A stretch of DNA of 64,000 nt, from positions 1 through 64,000 of the forward strand of contig JAFRSH010000015.1 of NCBI GenBank assembly GCA_017427685.1, given 5' to 3'. This stretch comes from Lachnospiraceae bacterium (GTDB lineage Bacteria > Bacillota > Clostridia > Lachnospirales > Lachnospiraceae). A model generated the notes under the pieces. The model did not search any database. It saw only the letters and a list, made by a program, of their open reading frames with translations, and had not been told where the DNA came from. The position numbers and the translations under genes were made by a program. Below, one piece after another: positions 1-7,963 of this stretch (the first letter of the stretch is position 1; each line of letters opens with the position of its first letter).

Positions 1-185
1 AACTTTATAATCCGGTTTGAAACTATCGATATTTACCGCCTGGTATACGGTGCCGGAGCGCTACACCATGGTAACCGACACCCTAATGCTATGGCGGTTA
101 AGTATAAAACTGATTTTGCGAAAAAGTATTGACAGTATCGAGCGAGTTCGAAGAAAGTACGACGCGGCAGTCACAGCGGTTGTTG

Positions 186-800
186 TTATTTTCTGTTTAG
201 CAACTTATCATAATACTCAAACGTCTTTAAAGATTCAGGACATATATAAGTATCCTTCAGCGTCTTAAGATACTCTACGATAGAAAACGTTATCTCATAA
301 ACCGCCCTATCGAGGTCTTCATACGCCAGACTCCTGAGCTTTTTTAAGGGCACCGCACTGTTCATATCCCTTCCGGGCTCTATATAATCCGCCGTATAAA
401 GTATCTTCTCAAGCAGCGTCATACCGGGCCTTCCGACCGTGTGATAATATATCGCATCAAAGATCTCGGGATCATCCACTCCGAAGTGTTCCTTAGCAAA
501 GAACGCTCCCACTTTGGAATGCACCAGATTATTACCGAGAGATAATTCTTCTTCAGTTACTTCAATCCCGTACTTATCGATATACTTACGGTTTTCTTCC
601 ATACCGAAGCCCTTAGTGCAGTCATGCAGATAACCAGCAAGATATGCCTTTCTGGGGTCGTAACCGTAGCGGATGGCTAAGCGCCTCGACTCTATCGCGA
701 CATCCCTGATATGAAGCACTCTGTGAGCAGAGACATGCAGACGCGCAAATTCATCGGCATCACGTATAGTTTTCGTAAATTGTGCAATATCCAAATTCAT
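186..800 (-). CDS. yqeK: YqeK-type HD hydrolase (probable Ap4A hydrolase)
   Basis: HD-superfamily phosphohydrolase of the YqeK family, whose studied members split diadenosine tetraphosphate into two ADP. The 204-residue protein shows the metal-binding pattern of the family: HVLHIRDVA, then GYLHDCTKG, then a LVHSKVGA His, YYHTVGRPG and finally YTADYIEPGRD. The ATG at 800 lies 4 nt after the obgE stop; an in-frame TTG at 821 would overlap obgE by 17 bp. Neither has a clear ribosome site of its own, so translation is probably coupled to obgE. The obgE-yqeK order is common in Firmicutes. Positions 1-185 beyond its stop hold no gene I can support. Confidence 0.9.
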   Translation of the reverse strand: MNLDIAQFTKTIRDADEFARLHVSAHRVLHIRDVAIESRRLAIRYGYDPRKAYLAGYLHDCTKGFGMEENRKYIDKYGIEVTEEELSLGNNLVHSKVGAFFAKEHFGVDDPEIFDAIYYHTVGRPGMTLLEKILYTADYIEPGRDMNSAVPLKKLRSLAYEDLDRAVYEITFSIVEYLKTLKDTYICPESLKTFEYYDKLLNRK

Positions 801-804
801 AGTC

Positions 805-2088
805 TTATTTGTAATAATCAAAATCCCAACCGTAGATCCTTACGGTGTCTCCGTCCTTGATACCGAGTTCTTCAAGCTCTTTGAGGATCTCGTTCTCCTT
901 CAAAAACTTCTGGAAGAAATCAAAGCCCTTCTCGGATGAAAGATTGGTATAACCGAGCATTCTTTCGATCCTGGGTCCTTCAACCAGATAAACCTTCTCT
1001 TCCTGATCATAAGATACAGTGAAAGGAAGACCCGCAGCAGAATCCTCTTCGTAAACAAAATCGGGCTCGTATGTGATCACGTCGTCACCCATCTCTTCGA
1101 GGATAGCGCTGATCCTTGACATAAGCGTCTGAAGCCCCTCTCCGCTGACAGCTGAGATTCCGAACACTTCCCTGCCCTCAAAATGCTTTCTGACATCCTC
1201 GAGAACAGCTTCCCTGTCTTCCTCAAGGAGCGCATCGAGCTTGTTCACTGCGATCACGAAAGGCTTCTTGATAAGATCCTCACTGTATGCCGAAAGCTCT
1301 GTTCTTATCTTCTCGATCGCTTCAACAGGAGGCATTTCGTCAGGCGAAGCCGCATCAACCATGTGTATAAGGAGCCTTGTTCTTTCGATATGCTTTAAGA
1401 ACTTGATACCGAGTCCGACACCTTCCGAAGCACCTTCGATGAGTCCGGGGATATCGGCGATAACAAAAGGTCTGTGCACACCCTTTTCAACCACACCGAG
1501 GATAGGGTTTAAGGTCGTGAAAGGGTAATCCGCAACCTTGGGCTGAGCGTTTGAAACGTGCGAAAGAAGCGTCGATTTACCGGCATTGGGGAAACCGACA
1601 AGTCCAACATCAGCGATGACCTTAAGCTCAAGGATGACGTTCAGTTCACGTGCTGCCTGTCCGGGCTGTGCGTACTTGGGAGCCTGCATGGTGGATGTTG
1701 CGTAATGCATATTACCCTTGCCGCCACGTCCTCCTGTCAGTACGACCTGTCTCAAATTGTCGCGGGACATGTCCGCAACAACCTTGCCAGTCGTTTCCTC
1801 TCTGACAACAGTTCCTTCGGGAACCTTGAGTATCAGATCTAGGCCGTCCTTGCCGTTGCAACGCTTACCGCCACCGTCGGCACCGTTCTGGGCACAGAAC
1901 TTGTGGGAATAACGGTAATCATTGAGAGTAGAGAGACCCTTGTCCACTTCAAAAACAATGTCTCCACCTCTTCCGCCGTCGCCACCGTCTGGACCGCCGT
2001 CCGGGACAAATTTCTCACGACGGAAGCTGACATGACCGTCTCCGCCTTTGCCCGATTTGATAAATATCTTAGCCGTATCCAAGAACAT
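805..2088 (-). CDS. obgE: GTPase ObgE/CgtA
   Basis: Ribosome-associated GTPase involved in large-subunit maturation and stress control. The 427-residue protein has the Gly-rich Obg fold at residues 1 to about 158 (KSGKGGDG near the start), then the G domain with GFPNAGKST (P-loop), DIPGLIEGA (G3) and NKLD (G4). The C-terminal OCT domain typical of Gram-positive Obg proteins follows. A GGAGA ribosome site sits just before the ATG. It follows rpmA after a hairpin and a perfect palindrome and is followed directly by yqeK. Confidence 0.97.
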   Translation of the reverse strand: MFLDTAKIFIKSGKGGDGHVSFRREKFVPDGGPDGGDGGRGGDIVFEVDKGLSTLNDYRYSHKFCAQNGADGGGKRCNGKDGLDLILKVPEGTVVREETTGKVVADMSRDNLRQVVLTGGRGGKGNMHYATSTMQAPKYAQPGQAARELNVILELKVIADVGLVGFPNAGKSTLLSHVSNAQPKVADYPFTTLNPILGVVEKGVHRPFVIADIPGLIEGASEGVGLGIKFLKHIERTRLLIHMVDAASPDEMPPVEAIEKIRTELSAYSEDLIKKPFVIAVNKLDALLEEDREAVLEDVRKHFEGREVFGISAVSGEGLQTLMSRISAILEEMGDDVITYEPDFVYEEDSAAGLPFTVSYDQEEKVYLVEGPRIERMLGYTNLSSEKGFDFFQKFLKENEILKELEELGIKDGDTVRIYGWDFDYYK

Positions 2089-2103
2089 AGAAATCTCCTC
2101 TGT

Positions 2104-2124
2104 ATAAGCGTTAATAACGCTTAT
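2104..2124. promoter_or_regulatory. Perfect palindrome upstream of obgE
   Basis: Two 10-base arms, ATAAGCGTTA and TAACGCTTAT, flank a single A in the 122-bp gap between rpmA and obgE, about 16 bases before the obgE start. It could be an operator, or in RNA a hairpin just before the ribosome site. No regulator can be named. Confidence 0.45.
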
Positions 2125-2158
2125 GATCCCACGTCAAACTCTCCTGCTTAACGTAAAT

Positions 2159-2189
2159 CGAGGCTTATATATCATCTATATAAGCCTCG
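2159..2189 (-). terminator. Hairpin after rpmA
   Basis: A 13-bp perfect stem (CGAGGCTTATATA with its complement) and a 5-base loop lie 22 bases after the rpmA stop. There is no strong U-tract on the minus strand, so it may be an attenuating or RNA-stabilising hairpin rather than a full terminator. Confidence 0.5.
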
Positions 2190-2210
2190 GGATAAACAAC
2201 TTAATTAAGA

Positions 2211-2492
2211 TCACGAAAGGGGATATACGCAAGCCTGCTTTTTATCTCTGCCTTTTCTCTCAAATCTTAATGTTCCGTCAACAAGTGCGTATAACGAATC
2301 ATCGTTACCTCTGCCGACATTAAGACCGGGATGGATCTTGGTTCCGCGCTGCTTAAAAAGGATGTTACCTGCCTTAACGAACTGGCCGTCAGCACGCTTG
2401 GGTCCAAGACGCTTTGACTCAGAATCTCTACCGTTCTTGGTCGAGCCTACACCTTTCTTATGAGCGAAAAATTGTAATGTCATTTTTAACAT
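2211..2492 (-). CDS. rpmA: 50S ribosomal protein L27 with cleavable N-terminus
   Basis: Structural protein of the large ribosomal subunit, near the peptidyl-transferase centre. The 93-residue protein begins with the Firmicutes extension MLKMTLQFF immediately before [15 protein letters not shown]. In this phylum the extension is removed by the protease Prp, whose gene lies next to it. A strong GGAGGTG ribosome site supports the ATG at 2492 rather than the internal ATG three codons later. Confidence 0.97.
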   Translation of the reverse strand: MLKMTLQFFAHKKGVGSTKNGRDSESKRLGPKRADGQFVKAGNILFKQRGTKIHPGLNVGRGNDDSLYALVDGTLRFERKGRDKKQACVYPLS

Positions 2493-2495
2493 GAC

Positions 2496-2834
2496 TTACA
2501 CCTCCTCAATAGTCCAATCAACTAACTTAACATATTTGCTGCCTTCATCTTGAATGATCGCATCAATACCGAGCTTAAGACTCTTAAGCAGAAGCTTTGC
2601 TTCTTCGGAAGGATCGTTTTTAAGGACAAAACGTATATATCCCTTCTTCTCATCGGTATCAAGATCGAACTTACTGTCTGTAAACGTCGAAATCGAATTG
2701 ATGCAATTGATCACAAGCGCCGAAACACCGGCACAGATAATGTCTTTGCCAAACACGGCAAATCCTGCATGACCGGCACAGATGAAGCCTACCGGATCAT
2801 TATTGTGATCATACTTGAATGATACCTTAATCAT
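2496..2834 (-). CDS. prp: Ribosomal-processing cysteine protease Prp
   Basis: Cysteine protease (YsxB family) that trims the N-terminal extension of L27 in Firmicutes. The 112-residue product carries the family's catalytic pair: His22 in CAGHAGFA and Cys34 in IICAGVSAL. It lies between rplU and rpmA, the standard place. The stop is 3 bases before the rpmA start. The ribosome site before its ATG is weak, so coupling to rplU is likely. Confidence 0.94.
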   Translation of the reverse strand: MIKVSFKYDHNNDPVGFICAGHAGFAVFGKDIICAGVSALVINCINSISTFTDSKFDLDTDEKKGYIRFVLKNDPSEEAKLLLKSLKLGIDAIIQDEGSKYVKLVDWTIEEV

Positions 2835-2847
2835 ACAAAATCAAATG

Positions 2848-3156
2848 TCACGCATTGATCTTGTCGATCTTAACCTGCGTGAAAGCCTGTCTGTGACCAT
2901 TCTTCTTATGGTAACCGGACTTGTTCTTGTATCTGTAAACGATGACCTTCTTAGCCTTGCCCTCAGCAATAACGCTGGCGCTAACGGTTGCACCCTTAAC
3001 TGTGGGATCGCCGACAACTAATTCACCGTTGTTTACAACAAGAACCTGATCGAAAGTAACTGTTTCACCGGCTTCTGCGCCGAGCTTTTCAACTCTGATG
3101 ATGTCACCTTCAGCTACCTTGTACTGCTTACCGCCTGTTGCAATAATAGCGTACAT
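2848..3156 (-). CDS. rplU: 50S ribosomal protein L21
   Basis: Large-subunit ribosomal protein of 102 residues beginning [14 protein letters not shown], the conserved L21 N-terminus. The frame is open 60 bases upstream, but the ATG at 3156 has a strong GGAGGTG ribosome site and matches the family start. It is the first gene of the rplU-prp-rpmA-(obgE-yqeK) unit, preceded by a structured leader and a consensus promoter. Confidence 0.97.
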   Translation of the reverse strand: MYAIIATGGKQYKVAEGDIIRVEKLGAEAGETVTFDQVLVVNNGELVVGDPTVKGATVSASVIAEGKAKKVIVYRYKNKSGYHKKNGHRQAFTQVKIDKINA

Positions 3157-3241
3157 AAGACACCTCCTATCATCATTACTCGCCAGCTGTGGCAGTCTGT
3201 CCTGCGGACATGACATTTAGAGCCTCGCTGTGCGGCACACA
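3157..3241 (-). promoter_or_regulatory. Structured rplU leader (candidate L21 autoregulatory leader)
   Basis: Three short hairpins follow one another in the transcribed leader: 3229-3239 (TGTG/CACA), 3198-3210 (TGTCC/GGACA) and 3182-3193 (GCCA/TGGC). Leaders before rplU in Firmicutes can bind the encoded protein. That role is inferred here from position only. Confidence 0.45.
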
Positions 3242-3246
3242 GAAAC

Positions 3247-3275
3247 ATTTTATACATCAGTACTCTTCTTGTCAA
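3247..3275 (-). promoter_or_regulatory. Promoter of the rplU operon
   Basis: TTGACA at 3270-3275 and TAAAAT at 3247-3252, spaced 17 bp, read on the minus strand. This is nearly the sigma-A consensus. Confidence 0.8.
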
Positions 3276-3387
3276 CAAATTTTTTATATTTTTTGTACAA
3301 TTTTAAGCGATTTGTAATGCTTCAAAGATATTTGGATTTTATAATGTTTGCAAACAAGCTTGCAACAGACGGCCTTCGTTTATCGCA

Positions 3388-3422
3388 CAAGAAAAGGGCC
3401 ATGTCAGACATGACCCTTTAAT
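3388..3422 (-). terminator. Terminator of the LPXTG gene
   Basis: An 11-bp stem with one mismatch (AAAGGG...CATG arms, 3393-3419) is followed on the minus strand by TTTTCTTGT. It lies 30 bases after the stop of the LPXTG protein gene. Confidence 0.75.
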
Positions 3423-3451
3423 CTTAGTCAAAGCTATAAGCTAAATCGGAA

Positions 3452-4066
3452 TTAGTCCTCTTTTCTAGCCTTCTTTGTAGCTACAACGCCGCCACCGATA
3501 AGGAGTGAGCCGATGCCGTAGAATACTGCTGCGGAAACAACGCCGGTCTTAGGAAGAGAACCAGCTGCTGCGCCAGCACCGTAAGCCTTGATAAGGCCGC
3601 CGTCTTTGTCAAGCCACTTAGCGCCAACAACTTCGATGTCAACACCGCCCCAAGCGCCTAAACAGATCTGAGCGTAGGAATCAGCTGTCTTGAAGAGCGA
3701 GAAAGGTCCGTCCTTCTTAAGAACTGTTGTGTATGTGCCGTCACCGTTGTCAGCCCAATCCATGCCGTCATGCTGATCCCAGTTAGCGGACTCTGCATTG
3801 ATGATAACAGAAGTATCAGGAGTAGAAGCTGCCTTAACGGTAATCTCAAGTGCGTAAATTGTTCCGATGTCATCACAGATTGTGCCTGCTGCAACGCCTT
3901 CAGCATCGTTGAAAGCTGTAATCTTGTAGCTATCCCACTGCGAATCGTAGTAGATCCATACACAATCCTTAGGCATTGTGATGGTTGCTGCATTAGCCTG
4001 TGTGCCGGCTACAGCTACTAAACAAAGAGCTGCTGCAAAAAGAACTGATAAAACTTTCTTAAACAT
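3452..4066 (-). CDS. LPXTG-anchored surface protein
   Basis: A 204-residue exported protein. Residues 1 to about 27 form a signal peptide (MFKKVLSVLFAAALCL...ANA). Residues 171-175 are LPKTG, followed by a hydrophobic stretch (about 176-197) and the basic tail KKARKED, so a sortase should attach it to the cell wall. The middle part is rich in aromatic and acidic residues and beta-prone, like small carbohydrate-binding or immunoglobulin-like modules, but I do not recognise a named family. A class D-like sortase gene lies about 3 kb away at 6828-7691. The gene is monocistronic with its own promoter, leader hairpin and terminator. Confidence 0.85.
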   Translation of the reverse strand: MFKKVLSVLFAAALCLVAVAGTQANAATITMPKDCVWIYYDSQWDSYKITAFNDAEGVAAGTICDDIGTIYALEITVKAASTPDTSVIINAESANWDQHDGMDWADNGDGTYTTVLKKDGPFSLFKTADSYAQICLGAWGGVDIEVVGAKWLDKDGGLIKAYGAGAAAGSLPKTGVVSAAVFYGIGSLLIGGGVVATKKARKED

Positions 4067-4082
4067 AAAACACCCTCCTATG

Positions 4083-4108
4083 TTTTGCGGGGACTCTGAT
4101 CCCCAAAA
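4083..4108 (-). other. 5' leader hairpin of the LPXTG gene
   Basis: TTTTG/CAAAA and GGGGA/TCCCC arms form a stable stem around a 6-base loop. It is in the transcript just before the GGAGGG ribosome site. Stabilisation of the mRNA 5' end is a possible role. Confidence 0.5.
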
Positions 4109-4117
4109 TGTGAGTTA

Positions 4118-4146
4118 ATTATATCAAATAATCAGATACAGGGCAA
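4118..4146 (-). promoter_or_regulatory. Promoter of the LPXTG gene
   Basis: TTGCCC at 4141-4146 and a perfect TATAAT at 4118-4123 with 17-bp spacing on the minus strand. Confidence 0.75.
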
Positions 4147-4177
4147 GTAAATTTTTGTATATTTTTCACAGAACGAT

Positions 4178-4202
4178 ACTCAATTATTGCTACGAATTGA
4201 GT
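4178..4202. other. Small inverted repeat in the gap before scpB
   Basis: ACTCAATT and AATTGAGT arms of 8 bp around a 9-base loop. It could act as a weak terminator after scpB. On the minus strand it has no U-tract; on the plus strand ATTTTTC follows. Nothing else was seen in 4203-4345. Confidence 0.3.
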
Positions 4203-4345
4203 GATTTTTCATAAAATACAAATAGTTCGAAATCTAACTGATATAACGGTCGAAAACAACCGGACTGATGTAATGAACAGATCCGTTGTCCTTATCAGGT
4301 ATCAAAGAACTTCATCTGCATCTCGTCCTCGGCCTCGGACTTGAA

Positions 4346-4897
4346 CTATTCTATCGTCTCGGGCTTGATCATGGGAAGCTCGTCAAGCGACGAGATTCCG
4401 AAGTTTCTGAGGAACTCCTCCGTAGTACCGAACATACAGGGACGTCCGGGAGCGTTTTTCCTGCCAACTTCGCATATCAGATTGTATTCAAGCAGCTTGT
4501 TGACCGAATGATCCGAGTTAACGCCTCTGATCCCCTCGATCTCCTGCTTTGTGATGGGCTGCTTATAAGCAATAATTGATAAGGTTTCGAGCAGTACATC
4601 CGTCAGAACGATCTTCTTGGGCACATTGGTGATCTTAATGATCGACTCGTACATCGACGGCTTCGTGCACATCTGGAACGAACCGTCCAGCTCAAGTATC
4701 TGAACACCGAAGCTCTCATCCTCATAACGCTCTCTCAGCTCATTGATGACATTGAGCACCGTCTCCTCATCATACCCCAGCGCCTGCGCGATCCTGCTCA
4801 CTTCAACGGACTCACCCATAGTGAACAATATCGCTTCCACGTGAGCTAAGAGGAGCTTCATTTCGCTGTCCATATTCTTGATCTCATTATTCGTCAT
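4346..4897 (-). CDS. scpB: Segregation and condensation protein B
   Basis: Kleisin-associated winged-helix protein of the Smc-ScpA-ScpB condensin, which acts on chromosome compaction and segregation. The 183-residue protein has the family's two winged-helix repeats; HVEAILFTMGE near the start and the run from SIIAYKQPITKQEIEGIRG to the GRPCMFGTTEEFLRNFG stretch are characteristic. An AAGGA ribosome site supports the ATG at 4897. It is separated from scpA by 223 bp holding a large hairpin element, whereas these genes are normally adjacent. Confidence 0.95.
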   Translation of the reverse strand: MTNNEIKNMDSEMKLLLAHVEAILFTMGESVEVSRIAQALGYDEETVLNVINELRERYEDESFGVQILELDGSFQMCTKPSMYESIIKITNVPKKIVLTDVLLETLSIIAYKQPITKQEIEGIRGVNSDHSVNKLLEYNLICEVGRKNAPGRPCMFGTTEEFLRNFGISSLDELPMIKPETIE

Positions 4898-5030
4898 GCC
4901 AATATATCCTTATCTATATCTCAATATTTCTTTTATGATAACCACATCTATTAGAATTTTCATTTCTTTATGATTTAAGCAGTTATTCCCCTATTCAACC
5001 ATAAATCATTATTGTCCAAATCTTTCCTAG

Positions 5031-5107
5031 CTTAGGCGGGCCGCATATCACTTCAAAAACAATAAACGCGACAGCGGTTTTTGAAGTAATATGCGCAGCA
5101 GCCTAAG
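5031..5107 (+). repeat. Structured hairpin element, copy A
   Basis: Long imperfect palindrome between scpA and scpB. Outer helix CTTAGGC/GCCTAAG; asymmetric internal loop GGGCC against GCAGCA; inner helix of 18 bp with one mismatch ending ACTTCAAAAAC/GTTTTTGAAGT; 16-base loop AATAAACGCGACAGCG. It shares loop and architecture with copy B at 10191, but its helices differ by compensating changes. Confidence 0.75.
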
Positions 5108-5120
5108 CGGTGTTGCCACA

Positions 5121-5903
5121 TCATGATAATGCCAGATCCTCAATCGGCGCGATATCGTTCGCCAGATAATCGATCATGATATCGCAGAACAGATCATCCT
5201 GCTCAATCCTGATCCTCTCCATACGTATGAGCTCGAGTATCGCGAGGAAGCTTACTATCATCTCCATCTTGGTATTCAGGCTCTCCATGTACGACCTGAA
5301 ACTGAACTTTCTGTTCTTCAGTCCGAACACCTGCAGGTCGTAGATCGTCTTCCTGATGTCGGCGTCTTCCTTAACGATCTTGCCGAACTTACTTCTGACA
5401 GGGTCGATCCTGTCTTCTTTTTTCTTGACGAGGTCGTTGAAGATATCCTTGAGCTTTGTGAGCGTAACGTCCTCGAGAAGCTCGGAAACATCGATTTCTT
5501 CCTTATAGTTGAGAACCTCGTCGGGGATAGTTGAAGGCTTAAAGAGGTACTTCGAAGCGTCGAGCTGCTTGTCTTTAAGCTGTCCCGAGATGTACTTGTA
5601 CATCTTATACTCGAGCAGCCTCTCGACGAGCTCTGCACGGGGATCGATCTCCTCGCCTTCCTCGTTTACTTCCGGAACGGGAAGCATCATCTTCGACTTG
5701 ATTCGGATGAGCGTTGCGGCCATGACGATGAAGTCGCTCATGTAATCCATGTCCTCGGTCTCCATCGAGTTTACATAATCGAGGTATTGCTCGGTGATCT
5801 CAACAATCGGAATATCGTAGATATTAATCTTGTTCTTCTCAATAAGTGCCAGGAGCAAATCAAGCGGCCCTTCAAACGCTTCGAGCTTGTAACTTGGATT
5901 CAT
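5121..5903 (-). CDS. scpA: Segregation and condensation protein A
   Basis: Kleisin subunit bridging the Smc heads. The 260-residue protein begins YKLEAFEGPLDLLLALIEKNKI, the hallmark ScpA N-terminus, followed by DIPIVEITEQYLDYV. The C-terminal winged helix ends near AILELIRMERIRIEQDDLF. A GGAG ribosome site precedes the ATG. It follows the phosphoesterase gene by 38 bp, and element A lies between it and scpB. Confidence 0.96.
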   Translation of the reverse strand: MNPSYKLEAFEGPLDLLLALIEKNKINIYDIPIVEITEQYLDYVNSMETEDMDYMSDFIVMAATLIRIKSKMMLPVPEVNEEGEEIDPRAELVERLLEYKMYKYISGQLKDKQLDASKYLFKPSTIPDEVLNYKEEIDVSELLEDVTLTKLKDIFNDLVKKKEDRIDPVRSKFGKIVKEDADIRKTIYDLQVFGLKNRKFSFRSYMESLNTKMEMIVSFLAILELIRMERIRIEQDDLFCDIMIDYLANDIAPIEDLALS

Positions 5904-5941
5904 CTGATCGCTCCTTTCATTAGTCTTTTAACGCTTATGCC

Positions 5942-6805
5942 TTAATCCCCGGCTTTCACGGCCGGAACCTCGAGTACGCAGATCTCGGGGTTGTTGAGGA
6001 ATCTGAACGGCAGCGCATGCCATCCGACTCCGGATGTAACAAGTAGCTTACCCTTGCCTTCTTCAAACAGTCCCTTTGTCCTGCGCGGGAACAGTCTGTG
6101 TCTCGGAGATATCAGACCACCTATAAACGGAAGTCTTATGATCCCGCCGTGCAGATGACCGCCGATGATCAGATCGGCACCGATCTCACGGTACATGGGA
6201 GCAAAAGTCGGGTCATGTGCCACAAGGATGTGGTAGTTACCGTCATCTTCAAAACTGTCGATCAGTTCTGTAGCTTTAAAGTATGTCTCGATATTTGAAA
6301 GCTTGTCGCGATACATCCTGAGAGGTATCAGAAGTCCTTTGATCGTGATGCCTTTAAAGACGAACGTGTCGTTATTGACGATACGGACGTGCGAGCCGAG
6401 CTCGTTCACATATGCATTAAACTCTTCTTCTCCGATAAGAGAAAGCTTCTGTTCGTGGTTTCCGAAGATATAAACTGTTTCGATCCCGGACGCCTTTAGT
6501 CCGTCAAAGAATTCCTTTGAATACTCCGTGTCGCTCGGTCGGCTGTTGATGACGTCACCAGCGACGATCACAAGATCCGGCCTCTGTGCGGCGATCAGAT
6601 CGATCAGCCTGCGGTTCTTACTGCCGAACCGGGTGCAGTGCAGATCCGAAGCAACGACGACCCTGACGGTACCTACGGCCTGAGCATCGCCCGTAACGGC
6701 AAGCTCAGCAGCACTGTAGCGCTTCACCCCGAGAATCCGGGTATCAACCACAGCAACAGTCATTGCCAAAAGGATCAGACCGATCAGGATCCAAACAATA
6801 ATCAT
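5942..6805 (-). CDS. Membrane-anchored metallophosphoesterase (YkuE-like)
   Basis: Calcineurin-like phosphoesterase of 287 residues with one N-terminal membrane segment (about 2-21). The five metal-site motifs are all visible in order: DLHCTRFG, GDVINS, GNHEQ, VAHDPTF and GGHLHGG. Relatives act on lipid or cell-envelope phosphoesters, but the substrate cannot be read from sequence. GGAG lies 8 bases before the ATG. It sits 22 bp after the sortase gene in an envelope-related operon. Confidence 0.85.
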   Translation of the reverse strand: MIIVWILIGLILLAMTVAVVDTRILGVKRYSAAELAVTGDAQAVGTVRVVVASDLHCTRFGSKNRRLIDLIAAQRPDLVIVAGDVINSRPSDTEYSKEFFDGLKASGIETVYIFGNHEQKLSLIGEEEFNAYVNELGSHVRIVNNDTFVFKGITIKGLLIPLRMYRDKLSNIETYFKATELIDSFEDDGNYHILVAHDPTFAPMYREIGADLIIGGHLHGGIIRLPFIGGLISPRHRLFPRRTKGLFEEGKGKLLVTSGVGWHALPFRFLNNPEICVLEVPAVKAGD

Positions 6806-6827
6806 CGGGAAATCTCCACAGTAGTAA

Positions 6828-7691
6828 TCACTTGACCTGCTTGATGAGTACGGGAGCCGTTGTGCACTTGGCTCTTACGATAAGTCTTCTTTCGCCGTTC
6901 TCACAGCATGTAACGAGGGTCAGATACTTGCCCTTTTCTCCGAGGTCTCCGACAACCTCGATATCGGTCGGTTCGCACTTGAAGGATTCAGTAACCTTGT
7001 ACGAGAACTCTTGTCCGAGCAGATCGGTGAGCTTTATCTCGTCGCCTTTCCTCAGGTCCTTGATATCACCGAAGTAACGACCGTAGAAGCCACCGTTGTG
7101 GCCGGCAAGCGCACAATTGCCTTCCTGGCCGATGCCTGCGGACTCCTCGAAGTGACCGATCGAAACGCCTATATTGGCGTACTCAACACCTTCAACGATA
7201 GCGTAGCAAAGATCGATCTTGTCGCAGGCGATGACGCCCACGCACTTCTGACCCGAAAGCCTGCTCTCGATCTCGGCGGGGTCAAGCTCTTCTACAACTC
7301 CGTCGCCTTCAAAAAGGATCGCGCCTTCGCCCGTAGCATCGGGATCGATACTGCCGGCAGGCAGTTCGTCGAATATGGGCGCGTCTATAACGAATGCACT
7401 CTCGGCCGGCTCAGACTCGGCTGCCGCGTTCTCTACAGGCGCTGCGGCCGATGTGTCGGTCTCAGTTGCGGCTGTCTCAACGGTAGCAGTCTCGGTACCC
7501 GCGGGTGCCGCACTGCCGTTCGCGAGTGCTTCCTGATTCTTCTGGATCAGTTCGTTGATGTAATCGAGCTTTTCCTCGTTCTCGATCGAGTTCTTGGTCT
7601 GGAAAAAGATCGGGATACAAAAGATCACAATGCCCGCAAGGATCAAAATAGCTCCCACAACGGTCACTATTATCTTTTTCTTGTTCTTCAT
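6828..7691 (-). CDS. Class D-like sortase
   Basis: Cysteine transpeptidase that joins LPXTG proteins to the cell wall. The start at 7691 (MKNKKK) has an AGGAGA ribosome site; an upstream in-frame start lacks one. The 287-residue protein has one membrane segment (about 7-29), a long Ala/Thr/Glu-rich spacer (to about 120) and the sortase barrel. The catalytic set is visible: His in CALAGHNGG, Cys in LTLVTCC and Arg in RLIVRAKC. The only LPXTG substrate in the window is the 3452-4066 protein. Confidence 0.88.
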   Translation of the reverse strand: MKNKKKIIVTVVGAILILAGIVIFCIPIFFQTKNSIENEEKLDYINELIQKNQEALANGSAAPAGTETATVETAATETDTSAAAPVENAAAESEPAESAFVIDAPIFDELPAGSIDPDATGEGAILFEGDGVVEELDPAEIESRLSGQKCVGVIACDKIDLCYAIVEGVEYANIGVSIGHFEESAGIGQEGNCALAGHNGGFYGRYFGDIKDLRKGDEIKLTDLLGQEFSYKVTESFKCEPTDIEVVGDLGEKGKYLTLVTCCENGERRLIVRAKCTTAPVLIKQVK

Positions 7692-7769
7692 TACTAAATT
7701 TCTCCTCTTTTGATACAGGTTTAACTGCATCGTATTTCTCGCTCAACACTTCAAAGAAGTATTAGGCTT

Positions 7770-7949
7770 TTATGAATCAGCTTCCTTGTTCTCAAGAAGC
7801 TCTTTTTGGTACTCTTCACGCAGAGACACTGTTTTGGGCTTGTTCTCGTTCACATCGTGCAGATAAGTGAACAGCAGGATCAAAAAAGTGAGTGCTGACA
7901 GAACCAGTATTATGAGCGCGATCGGCGGTTTCTTCTTTTTCTTTTCCAT
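7770..7949 (-). CDS. Small basic single-pass membrane protein
   Basis: A 59-residue protein: a lysine/proline-rich cytoplasmic start (MEKKKKKPP), one membrane helix (about 11-29) and an acidic tail. I recognise no family. An AGGAAGG ribosome site points to the ATG at 7949 rather than the GTG just before it. It lies between the methyltransferase and sortase genes in the same direction, so it is probably part of that operon. Confidence 0.65.
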   Translation of the reverse strand: MEKKKKKPPIALIILVLSALTFLILLFTYLHDVNENKPKTVSLREEYQKELLENKEADS

Positions 7950-7963
7950 CACTAGCCTTCCTT

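Noticed and set aside
17..268. Plus-strand open frame of 83 codons at the window start
   Set aside because: It overlaps the end of yqeK, has no good ribosome site and no recognisable family; the basic composition looks random. The minus strand here also gives only short frames.
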